This document shows positions 48,101-64,000 of a stretch of 64,000 nucleotides of DNA, piece after piece (the first letter of the stretch is position 1; each line of letters opens with the position of its first letter). The position numbers and the translations under genes are program-made. Origin of the DNA: Aptenodytes patagonicus (Eukaryota > Chordata > Aves > Sphenisciformes > Spheniscidae); NCBI RefSeq assembly GCF_965638725.1, contig NC_134971.1, positions 191,001 through 255,000 on the forward strand, written 5' to 3'. The notes under the pieces were generated by a model. The model was not told the origin of the DNA and made no database searches. It was given only the letters and a program-made list of their open reading frames with translations.

Positions 48101-50706
48101 AGTCTTGCTTACAGCCTACGGCTGAAGAGACCCAATGTCCTGTTTCTAAAAATCCACGGGTTTTCAACCACCTTCGGTCTCTACTCAAATCCTATAATAT
48201 ACAAACACACACACAGGTACTGTAAGAAACAGCTAAATCCTTCCAACCTGCAAATTCCTCAGCCAGACCACGTGAATAGTTCAGGACCATCCCCAGCACC
48301 TCCTCTGGAGAATACTGTATCGTTCTACAAGAAACAGACAGGAAAGAAAATTACAGCAACAACAGAGTCAGCTGTAGAAGCCTGGCAGCCGAAGTCCCAC
48401 CCACAAGGAACACAGACGCAATCACTTACTGGGATAGCTTGAAGATAACGGTCTGCCTTTTCTCATCCTTCACCAGTTCATGCTCTGGGAATCGGGACCG
48501 GTACAGCGCCACGTGGGGGTTATCGACATGCTTACCCAGCAGATCCTGAAAGTATCTGAATGCCACTTTGGGGCTCCTTATGGACTGCAGAAAGAAAAAG
48601 CACATCACCCAGCTGCGTCTCTTCGGCTTTGCTCTTGTCAGACAAACCTCTCCCAAGCTATGTGGTGAACAGCTCTTGTTATGGGAGTTAGGAGCACAAG
48701 ACCGGTACGCAAAGAGCCAGTGCAGAAAGCCAGTAACACACCAAGGAGATGAGAAATACAGGACAAGAAATAAAACTTCCTAGCTCAGACATTTATCACG
48801 AAGGACCCAGCAGTAGGAACATATATTCTGTGTACAGGAACTGCAGCTGGTGAGACGAGTAGCAAGAACACTTACCATTCCTAGCGCGCTATCGCCGAAG
48901 AGACGCTCGTTCTCCTTCAAAGAAACAGCCACGGGTGTTTTCCTTCGTGACTCCCTGTGTAGAAAGAGAAGAATAAACCAGTCAAAACAGGTGAACATTC
49001 AATACAGAGTCCCTAGAGAGGAAGGGCATTGTTTCCATTTCAGAAAGACTAAGGGAAGGTGCTCAGATACCACCTACGGAGAGGAAGGCCAGCCGCCGTT
49101 CATCTGAAGGGCTGCAATAGCAGCGCCTCCCTTCAGAGCTTTCATACCTCCTGATGTTCCTCAAGACACTGGCAAATAACGTGCTTTACCGAAACACGGG
49201 CAGACATCTTTTAAATTCACAGTCAAAGCTGTGGTGGGCAGATTGTTCTTTTTCCCATAACACAAGCGAACTTAACGAGAGGTGACTCATTTCTGCTCCA
49301 ACTCATGCATTAGCACACCACGGTAAGTACTGCACTACGATAACTACGAAATGGCTTAAAGTTGTCCACTAAGCTCAGGGCACACTACCCACTTCCAAAT
49401 GCCTCATAACACATTATCAATTCTCTAACGTAAGGCTACAACAAAACGACTTGCCACGAAGAAGAAAGGTTCACAAGTAGCCTTCTGGAACGTGCTGCTT
49501 TGTACTTAGACAAGACTTGCTTTATTCTTGCTTTCCTCCACCAGCGAGCAAAGCGAGACAGTTCCCTCATTCTATCAACGACTGCCAAGTTCAGGGAGCT
49601 GGGTGAAAAATCCATTTATCTCTCAGTCTAGACTCCCAGAAAATGAGGATGTTCCTGACCGTACATCCTCTCCCAACTGCAGGTTTTTCATTCAGCCCGT
49701 CTTGGGGACGGGCTGCAGCCACAGCAGCCAAGTGAAAGGAGAGCTTTATTTGTTTCACAAACGAGTACAGGTTCTGAACAGCTGCAGCAAAACAAGCCCA
49801 CCTCTGGGTTCCCTTATGGAGAGCTGAGAATCAGGCTTCTTAACTGGATAGGCAAGAACATGATACTACGCCCTTCCACATTTGAACAACAGCACGTCCT
49901 CAATCACGCAGGCTTTGGGTTCCTTGCTTAAGAGGCCCCCAGAGCGCAACCAAGCGCCCCTCGGGTAAGGTCGAGGCCTGAACCGCTGCCCTGCTGCCCC
50001 GAACGATGCTCAAGAGCTGCTCGCCGGCGGCAGGAAGCAAGTTGGGGAACCCTGAATTAGAGGATGGGCACCTTCCCCTCACCACAGAGGAACAGCGTTA
50101 ATTGAACCCTCGTTACCCCGAGTCACTGCCTCCTCACGGCATTTGCGACGACGTCTCAAGGCCCAGTAGAACAGGCAGAAGCCCCCCGTGTCACGTCTTC
50201 GACACCAGCACGGGAACAGGCTGGAGGAACGGCTGCTTACTTGTTTAAGACGATCTCCATCGGCACCCCGGGTTTCACGATGGCGATCTTCATCGATTCG
50301 CTGCCCACGTCCACCGACATCACCGCCGCAGCCTCTGTGCCACGCGAGGAAATAAAAAGCCTTCAGTAAGAACCTACGCTGCAGGAGACCAAACTCGTTC
50401 CCGGTACCGAGCGGCCTGGGACGGGCCGGGTCGTTCGGAGGGAACCGCGGCGGGACGGTACCGAAGCACCGAGGGGCAGCCGGCGGCTCCGAGAGAGGAG
50501 GGCTGCGCCGGCCGCTCACCGCCCCACGCCTTGCCCGAGAGCCGCCGGCAAGCCGGCCCTCGGTCGGCCTCGCACCGCGAGCACCCCGGCCCCGGCGGGA
50601 AACGGCCCGGGAGCCCCGCCGCCGCCGGCGGGCACGACGTACCTGCGCCGGGCAGGCGGCAGGAGAAGAGCAGCCAGGCCAGCGCCCAGCAGGGCACCCG
50701 CGCCAT
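36152..50706 (-). CDS. HYOU1: Hypoxia up-regulated 1 (GRP170/ORP150)
   Basis: ER-lumen HSP110-family chaperone and nucleotide-exchange factor for BiP, induced by hypoxia and unfolded proteins. I count 24 coding exons giving 996 aa (human 999): 50643-50706, 50241-50334, 48876-48954, 48430-48584, 48248-48324, 47103-47284, 46387-46502, 45439-45622, 44862-44996, 43870-43952, 43638-43770, 43119-43306, 42702-42840, 42529-42589, 41680-41762, 40873-41061, 40512-40711, 40255-40342, 39505-39627, 39009-39142, 38408-38492, 37673-37925, 36754-36837 and 36152-36213. All phases close. The N terminus is a hydrophobic signal peptide (about residues 1-24). The ATPase domain shows [26 protein letters not shown] and [12 protein letters not shown] glutamate- and lysine-rich acidic linker (exons 16-17) precedes the helical domain ([17 protein letters not shown]). 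The protein ends in the ER-retention signal NDEL. ER-stress elements lie upstream of the start. Confidence 0.97.
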
Positions 50707-50791
50707 CCTCGCCGCCCTCCCGGCCCGGCCCGCCGGCAGGTGCTGGTGCTGCGGCAGCGGCCCCGGCGCCTCGCGCAACCCCCGGCCCGGA

Positions 50792-50875
50792 CGCGGCGCG
50801 AGCTCATTGGCGCGGCCACCGGCGCCGGCACCCGCACGCCAATCCCGGCGGTCCGCGCGACCCCATTGGGCCACG
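50792..50875. promoter_or_regulatory. ER stress element cluster of HYOU1
   Basis: ATTGG-G-CCACG at 50865-50875 is an exact ERSE-II. CCAAT-N9-CCGCG at 50839-50857 (+ strand) and CGCGG-N9-ATTGG at 50792-50810 (the same layout on the - strand) are ERSE-like, each one base off the CCAAT-N9-CCACG consensus. All lie 86-169 bases upstream of the HYOU1 start codon. The known logic is NF-Y at CCAAT/ATTGG plus ATF6 or XBP1 at CCACG. Confidence 0.7.
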
Positions 50876-50973
50876 TCAAGAGAAACCGGAAGCGGACGCG
50901 ACGGCAGCTTCGGTCCCATTGGCCAGGGGCGCAGGGGCGGAGCGACGAGAGGGGGTGGGCGGGGCATCCGTGG

Positions 50974-51049
50974 TGACATCATACGTACGCGTGCGCGCGC
51001 AACCGCACAGCAACAGAGCCGCGTGCGACCCGCCTGTTGCGCGCGCGCG
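50974..51049. promoter_or_regulatory. CRE-like site and alternating Pu-Py tracts
   Basis: TGACATCA at 50974-50981 is one base from the CRE. It runs into a strictly alternating pyrimidine-purine tract of 22 bases (50980-51001), with a second GC alternation at 51038-51049. Such tracts favour Z-DNA under negative supercoiling. They sit between the HYOU1 promoter and the tandem array. Confidence 0.4.
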
Positions 51050-51114
51050 CGACCCCTAGCGGCCGGAAGGTTCCAAGCCGCGGCACTGCCCCGCCCCTTT
51101 CCCGGGCCCCACAT

Positions 51115-54100
51115 CTAACGCTGGCCCCGCCCCTGCCCGGGGCCACGCCTCTGCTCCGGGCCCGCCCCTGCCCCGGGCCCTGCTCCGCCCCTTCTGCAGA
51201 CCCCGCCTCTGCCCCGGGCCCCGCGTCCGCCCCTGCCCCGGGCCCCGCCCCTGCCCTGGGCCCCGCCTCTGCACCGGGCCCCGCCTCCGCCCCTGCCCCG
51301 GGCCCCGCCTCTGCCCCGGGCCCCGCTCCGCCCCTTCTGCAGACCCCGCCTCTGCCCCGGGACCCGCTCCGCCGCTAGCCCGGGCCCCGCCTCTGCACCG
51401 GGCCCCGCTCCGCCCCTGCCCCGGGCCCCGCCTCTGCACCGGGCACCGCTCCGCCCCTTCTGCAGACCCCGCCTCTGCCCCGGGCCCCGCTCCGCCCCTG
51501 CCCCGGGCCCCGCCTCTACCCCAGGCCCCGCTCCGCCCCTGCCCCGGCCCCGCTCCGCCCCTGCCCCTGGCCCCCGCCTCTGCCCCTGGCCCCGCCTCTA
51601 CCCCGGGCACCGCTACGCCCCTGCCCCGGCCCCGCTCCACCACTGCCCCGGGCCCGCCCCGCCCCGGCCCCGCTCCGGCCCTGCCCCGGGCCCCGCCCCT
51701 GCCCCGGCCCCGCTCCGCCCCTGCCCCGGGCCCCGCCCCTGCACCGGGCCCCGCTCCGCCCCTTCTGCAGACCCCGCCTCTGCCCCGGGACCAGCTCCGC
51801 CCCGGCCCCGGGCTCCGCCCCTGCCCCGGGACCCGCCCCTGCCCCGACCCCGCTCCGCCCCTGCCCCGGGCCCCGCCCCTGCCCCGGCCCAGCCCCGCCC
51901 CTGCCCCGGGCCCCGCCCCTGCCCCGGCCCCGCTCCGCCCCTGCCCCTGGCCCCGCCTCTGCCCCTGGCCCCGCCTCTACCCCGGGCTGCGCTCCGCCCA
52001 TGCCCCGGCCCCGCTCCGCCCCTGCCCCGGGCCCCGCCTCTGCCCCTGCCCCGGGCCCCTCCCCTGCCCCGGGCCCGCCCCTCCCCTGCTCCGGCCCCGC
52101 TCCGCCCCTGCCCCGGGCCCGCTCCGCCCCTGCCCCGGGCCCCGCCTCTGCCCTGGGCCCCGCTCCGCCCCTGCACCGGGCACCGCCTCTACACCGGGCC
52201 CCGCCTCTGCCCCGGGCCCCGCTCCGCCCCTGCCCCGGGCCCCGCCCCTGCCCCGACCCCGCTCCGCCCCTGCCCCGGGCCCCGCCTCTGCCCCGGGCCC
52301 GCTCCGCCCCTGCCCCGGCCCCGCTCCGCCCCTGCCCCTGGCCCCGCCTCTGCACCGGGCCCGCTCCGCCCCTGCCCCGGGCCCGCTCCGCCCCTGCCCC
52401 GGCCCCGCCCTGCCCCTGCCCCGGGCCCCGCCCCTGCCCCGGGCCCCGCCTCTGCACCGGGCACCGCCTCTACCCCAGGCCCCACTCCGCCCCTGCCCCG
52501 GCCCCGCCCCGCCCCTGCCCCGGGCCCCGCCTCTGCCCCGGGCACCGCCTCTACCCCAGGCCCCGCTCCGCCCCTGCCCCGGCCCCGCCCCGCCCCTGCC
52601 CCGGGCCCCGCCTCTACACCGGGCCCCGCCTCTACCCCGGGCCCCGCTCCGCCCCTGCCCCGGGCCCCGCCTCTACACCGGGCCCCGCCCCTGCCCCGAC
52701 CCCGCTCCGCCCCTGCCCCGGGCCCCGCCTCTGCACCGGGCCCCGCTCCGCCCCTGCCCCGGGCCCGCTCCGCCCCTGCCCCGGCCCCGCCGTGCCCCTG
52801 CCCCTGGCCCCACCTCTGCCCTGGGCCACGCTCCGCCCCTGCCCCGGGCCCCGCCCCTGCCCCGACCCCGCTCCGCCCCTGCCCCGGGCCCCGCCCCTGC
52901 CCCGGTCACGCTCCGCCCCTGCCCCGGCCCCCGCCTCTGCACCGGGCCCGCTCCGCCCCTGCCCCGGCCCCGCCGCGCCCCTGCCCCGGGCCCCGCCTCT
53001 GCCCTGGGCCCCGCTCCGCCCCTGCACCGGGCCCCGCCCCTGCCCCTGGCCCGCTCCGCCCCTGCCCCGGCCCCGCTCCGCCCCTGCCCCGGGCCCCGCC
53101 CCTGCCCCTGGCCCGCTCCGCCCCTGCCCCGGCCCCGCTCCGCCCCTGCCCCGGGCCTCGCCCCTGCCCCGACCTCGCTCCGCCCCTGCCCCGGGCTCCG
53201 CCCCTGCCCCGGGCCCCGCCTCTACCCCAGGCCCCGCTCCGCCCCTGCCCCGGCCCTGCTCAGCCCCTGCCCCGGCCCCGCCCCTGCCCCGGTCCCGCTC
53301 CGCCCCTGCCCCGGCCCCCGCCTCTGCCCTGGGCCACGCTCCGCCCCTGCCCCGGGCCCCGCCCCTGCCCCGACCCCGCTCCGCCCCTGCCCCGGGCCCC
53401 GCCCCTGCCCCTGGCCCGCTCCGCCCCTGCCCCGGGCCTCGCCCCTGCCCCGGGCCCGCTCCGCCCCTGCCCCGGGCCCCGCCCCTGCCCCGACCCCGCT
53501 CCGCCCCTGCCCCGGGCCCCGCCCCTGCCCCTGGCCCGCTCCGCCCCTGCCCCGGGCCTCGCCCCTGCCCCTGCCCCGCTCCGCCCCTGCCCCGGGCCCC
53601 GCCTCTACCCCGGGCTCCGGTCCGCCCATGCCCCGGCCCCGCTCCGCCCCTGCCCCGGCCCCCGCCTCTGCACCGGGCCCGCTCCGCCCCTGCCCCGGGC
53701 CCCGCCCCTGCCCCGGGCCCGCTCCGCCCCTGCCCCGGGCCCCGCCTCTACCCCGGGCTCCGGTCCGCCCATGCCCCGACCCCGCTCCGCCCCTGCCCCG
53801 GGCCCCGCCCCTGCCCCGGGCCCGCTCCGCCCCTGCCCCGGGCCCCGCCCCTGCCCCGGGCCCGCTCCGCCCCTGCCCCGGGCCCCGCCCCTGCCCCGGG
53901 CCCGCTCCGCCCCTGCCCCGGGCCTCGCCCCTGCCCCGACCTCGCTCCGCCCCTGCCCCGGGCTCCGCCCCTGCCCCGGGCCCCGCCTCTACCCCAGGCC
54001 CCGCTCCGCCCCTGCCCCGGCCCCGCTCCGCCCCTGCCCCGGCCCCCGCCTCTGCACCGGGCCCGCTCCCCCCCTGCCCCGGGCCCAGCCTCTGCACCGG

Positions 54101-56830
54101 GCCCCGCTCCGCCCCTGCCCCGGCCCCGCTCCGCCCCTGCCCCGGGCTCCGCCCCTGCCCCGGGCCCCGCCTCTACCCCAGGCCCCGCTCCGCCCCTGCC
54201 CCGGCCCCGCTCCGCCCCTGCCCCGGCCCCCGCCTCTGCACCGGGACCCGCTCCGCCCCTGCACCGGGCCTCGCCCCTGCCCCGACCTCGCTCCGCCCCT
54301 GCCCCGGGCTCCGCCCCTGCCCCGGGCCCCGCCTCTACCCCAGGCCCCGCTCCGCCCCTGCCCCGGCCCCGCTCCGCCCCTGCCCCGGCCCCCGCCTCTG
54401 CACCGGGCCCGCTCCCCCCCTGCCCCGGGCCCAGCCTCTGCACCGGGCCCCGCTCCGCCCCTGCCCCGGCCCCGCTCCGCCCCTGCCCCGGGCCCCGCCT
54501 CTGCACCGGGCCCCGCTCCGCCCCTGCCCCGGGCCCGCTCCGCCCCTGCCCCGGCCCCGCCGCGCCCCTGCCCCGGGCCCCGCCTCTGCCCTGGGCCCCG
54601 CTCCGCCCCTGCACCGGGCACCGCCTCTACACCGGGCCCCGCCTCTGCCCCGGGCCCCGCTCCGCCCCTGCCCCGGGCCCCGCCCCTGCCCCGACCCCGC
54701 TCCGCCCCTGCCCCGGGCCCCGCCCCTGCCCCGGGCCCGCTCCGCCCCTGCCCCGGCCCCGCTCCGCCCCTGCCCCGGTCCCCGCCCCTGCCCCAGGCCC
54801 CGCCTCTGCCCCGGGCCCCGCCTCTGCCCCGGCCCCGCCCCGCCCCTGCCCCGGGCCCCGCCCCTGCCCCAGGCCCCGCCTCTGCCCCGGGCCCCGCTCC
54901 GCCCCTGCCCGGGGCCCCGCCCCTGCCCCTGCCCCGCTCCGCCCCTGCTCCGGGCCCCGCCTCTGCACCGGGCCCCGCTCCGCCCCTGCCCCGGGCCCGC
55001 TCCGCCCCTGCCCCGGCCCCGCCGCGCCCCTGCCCCGGGCCCCGCCTCTGCCCTGGGCCCCGCTCCGCCCCTGCACCGGGCACCGCCTCTACACCGGGCC
55101 CCGCCTCTGCCCCGGGCCCCGCTCCGCCCCTGCCCCGGGCCCCGCCTCTGCACCGGGACCCGCTCCGCCCCTGCCCCGGGCCCCGCCCCTGCCCCGGGCC
55201 CGCTCCGCCCCTGCCCCGGCCCCGCTCCGCCCCTGCCCCGGTCCCCGCCTCTGCACCGGGCCCGCTCCGCCCCTGCCCCGGCCCCCGCCTCTGCACCGGG
55301 CCCGCTCCGCCCCTGCCCCGGGCCCCGCCTCTGCACCGGGCCCCGCTCCGCCCCTGCCCCGGGCCCCGCCTCTGCCCCGACCCCGCTCCGCCCCTGCCCC
55401 GGGCACCGCCTCTACACCGGGCCCCGCCCCTGCCCCGGGCCCCGCTCCGCCCCTGCCCCGGGACCCGCCCCTGCCCCGACCCCGCTCCGCCCCTGCCCCG
55501 GGCCCCGCCTCTGCACCGGGCCCCGCTCCGCCCCTGCCCCGCGCCCGCTCCGCCCCCGCCCCGGGCCAGCTCCGCCCCTGCCCCGGGCCCGCTCCGCCCC
55601 TGCCCCTGGCCCCGCCCCTGCCCCGGCCCCGCTCCGCCCCTGCCCCGGATCCGCTCCGCCCCTGCCCCGGCCCCGCCCCGCCTCTGCCCCGGGCCCCGCT
55701 CCGCCCCTGCCCCGGGCCCCGCCCCTGCCCCGACCCCGCTCCGCCCCTGCCCCGGGCCCCGCCCCTGCCCCGGGCCCCGCTCCGACCCTGCACCGGGCCC
55801 GCTCCGCCCCTGCCCCGGGCCCGCCGCGCCCCTGCCCCGGGCCCCGCCTCTGCCCTGGGCCCCGCTCCGCCCCTGTACCGGGCACCGCCTCTGCACCGGG
55901 CCCCGCTCCGCCCCTGCCCCGGGCCCCTCCCCTGCCCCGACCCCGCTCCGCCCCTGCCCCGGGCCCCGCCTCTGCACCGGGCCCCGCTCCGCCGCTTCCC
56001 CGCGCCCGCTCCGCCCCTGCCCCGGGCCCGCTCCGCCCCTGCCCCGGGCCCGCTCCGCCCCTGCCCCTGGCCCCGCCCCTGCCCCGGCCCCGCTCCGCCC
56101 CTGCCCCGGCTCCGCTCCGCCCCTGCCCCGACCCCGCTCCGCCCCTGCCCATGGCCCCGCCTCTACCCCGAGCTCCGCTCCGCCCATGCCCCGGCCCTGC
56201 TCCGCCCCTGCCCCGGGCCCCGCCTCTGCCCCGGGCTCCGCTCCGCCCCTGCCCCGGCCCCGCCCCGCCCCTGCCCCGGGCCCCGCCCCTGCCCCGACCC
56301 CGCTCCGCCCCTGCCCCGGGCCCCGCCTCTGCCCCGGCCTCCGCTCCGCCCCTGCCCCGGACCCGCCCCGCCCCTGCCCCGGGCCCCGCCTCTGCACCGG
56401 GCCCCGCTCCGCCCCTGCCCCGGACCCGCTCCGCCCCTGCCCCGGGCCCCGCCCCCGCTCCGCCCCTGCCCCGGGCCCCGCCCCTGCCCCGGGCTCCACT
56501 CCACCCCTGCCCCGGCCCCGCCCCGCCCCTGCCCCGGGCCCCGCCCCTGCCCCGGGCCCGCTCCGCCCCTGCCCCGGGCCCCGCCCCTGCCCCGACCCCG
56601 CTCCGCCCCTGCCCCGGGCTCCGCCTCTGCCCCGGGCTCCGCCTCTGCCCCGGGCCCCGCCCCTGCTCCCACTCTGCCCTTTCTGCAGACCCCGCCTCTG
56701 CCTCGGGCCCCGCCCTGGCCGTGCCCTGGGCCCCGCCTCTGCCCCGGGCCCCGCCTCCTCTCCGCCCCTTCTGCAGACCCCGCCCCTGCGCCGGTGGGCC
56801 CCGTCCCTGGGCACCGCCTCTGCCCTGGGC
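51115..56830. repeat. GC-rich minisatellite array, 5.7 kb
   Basis: The array is built mainly from 18-base units of the type CCCCTGCCCCGGGCCCCG, with variants CCTCTGCCCCGGGCCCCG, CCTCTGCACCGGGCCCCG and CCTCTACCCCGGGCCCCG, a 17-base form with CCCCGACCCCG, and units preceded by CTCCG. Because most units are multiples of three and contain no stop, frames of over 1,600 codons on + and over 900 on - stay open; they encode Pro/Ala/Gly/Arg repeats and are not considered genes. Longer blocks are duplicated inside the array. The - strand is packed with GGGG runs and GGGGCGGGG boxes, so G-quadruplex formation and Sp1/KLF binding are plausible. The array separates the HYOU1 promoter from the PHLDB1 3' end. 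Its length may be unreliable in an assembly. Confidence 0.95.
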
Positions 56831-57146
56831 ATCGGTCTCAAATCCCGCATCGCCCCACCGCAGAAAGCTCCCGGCACCGGCACATCTTTGGCAGCTTTTT
56901 ACGTTTCAGCATTTTGATATGTTTCCAATAAATTTTGTTTTTAAAAAGTCAACATAAAAAAAAGAAAAATTATTCCCTTGGCTGAGCAGGCAATGCTCGG
57001 TGCCGCCCCAGGCAGGGCACGGCCCGGCTCCACCGCTGTGGCACGCACAGCCCTTGGCACATGGCCCCCCCCGGAGATCCTCTCTGCTTGGGCTGCTCAG
57101 AATTCGGTCAAGCCGGTGGCTCTCGGGTGCACAGCACCCCCCCCCC
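56831..57146. other. AT-rich spacer and PHLDB1 3' flank
   Basis: This is unique sequence between the array and the PHLDB1 stop. It holds an AT-rich island with AATAAA on the + strand at 56926-56931, followed by an A-rich tract (56956-56970). No AATAAA or ATTAAA for PHLDB1 is seen on the - strand here. PHLDB1 must use a variant signal here or end beyond or inside the array. Confidence 0.5.

Positions 57147-64000
<6,854 letters not shown>

Noticed and set aside
52000-56957. Very long + strand open frames (1,643, 1,109 and 1,048 codons) and the long - strand frames
   Set aside because: They are a by-product of a stop-free tandem unit mostly a multiple of three long; both strands and several frames are open at once, composition follows the DNA repeat, and no domain or splice structure is visible.

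Overview
This is a gene-dense piece of vertebrate nuclear DNA, most probably from a bird microchromosome. The evidence is short GT-AG introns, a 996-codon HYOU1 packed into 15 kb, GC-rich promoters, and a gene order matching human 11q23.3 and, as I recall, chicken chromosome 24. No retroviral or other virus-derived element was recognised.

Layout. Bases 1-13.4 kb hold no gene I can support: low-complexity tracts, microsatellites and palindromic RFX-type motifs, upstream of FOXR1. FOXR1 (+) spans 13.4-16.3 kb in five coding exons. CENATAC/CCDC84 (+) spans 18.3-21.3 kb in nine coding exons. RPS25 (-) spans 22.9-24.3 kb and shares a compact divergent promoter with TRAPPC4 (+, 24.5-25.8 kb). SLC37A4 (-) spans 27.7-34.8 kb in eight coding exons and is convergent with TRAPPC4. 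HYOU1 (-) spans 36.2-50.7 kb in 24 coding exons and lies head-to-tail with SLC37A4. From 51.1 to 56.8 kb there is a very GC-rich tandem array with long stop-free frames on both strands. From 57.1 kb to the window edge lie the last 15 recognised coding exons of PHLDB1 (-).

Reconstruction. Exon limits were read from splice sites, reading phase and remembered protein families. Complete coding lengths are FOXR1 288 aa, CENATAC 332 aa, RPS25 125 aa, TRAPPC4 219 aa, SLC37A4 429 aa and HYOU1 996 aa. PHLDB1 contributes a C-terminal 708 aa. All joins keep frame.

Biology. The genes are mostly housekeeping: ribosome (RPS25), vesicle tethering (TRAPPC4), minor-spliceosome factor (CENATAC), ER glucose-6-phosphate transport (SLC37A4), ER chaperone (HYOU1) and cortical scaffold (PHLDB1), plus a forkhead factor (FOXR1). 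SLC37A4 and HYOU1 both act in the ER. The HYOU1 upstream region carries an exact ERSE-II and two ERSE-like boxes, consistent with control by the unfolded protein response.

Main points of interest. (1) The GC-rich minisatellite lies exactly where HYOU1 meets PHLDB1, an adjacency one inversion away from the human order. (2) The array has higher-order duplication and distinct edge units. (3) The HYOU1 promoter has a clear stress-element layout. (4) Near-perfect RFX palindromes occur in the gene-free left flank. (5) PHLDB1 has three successive symmetric exons that I do not recall in the human protein.
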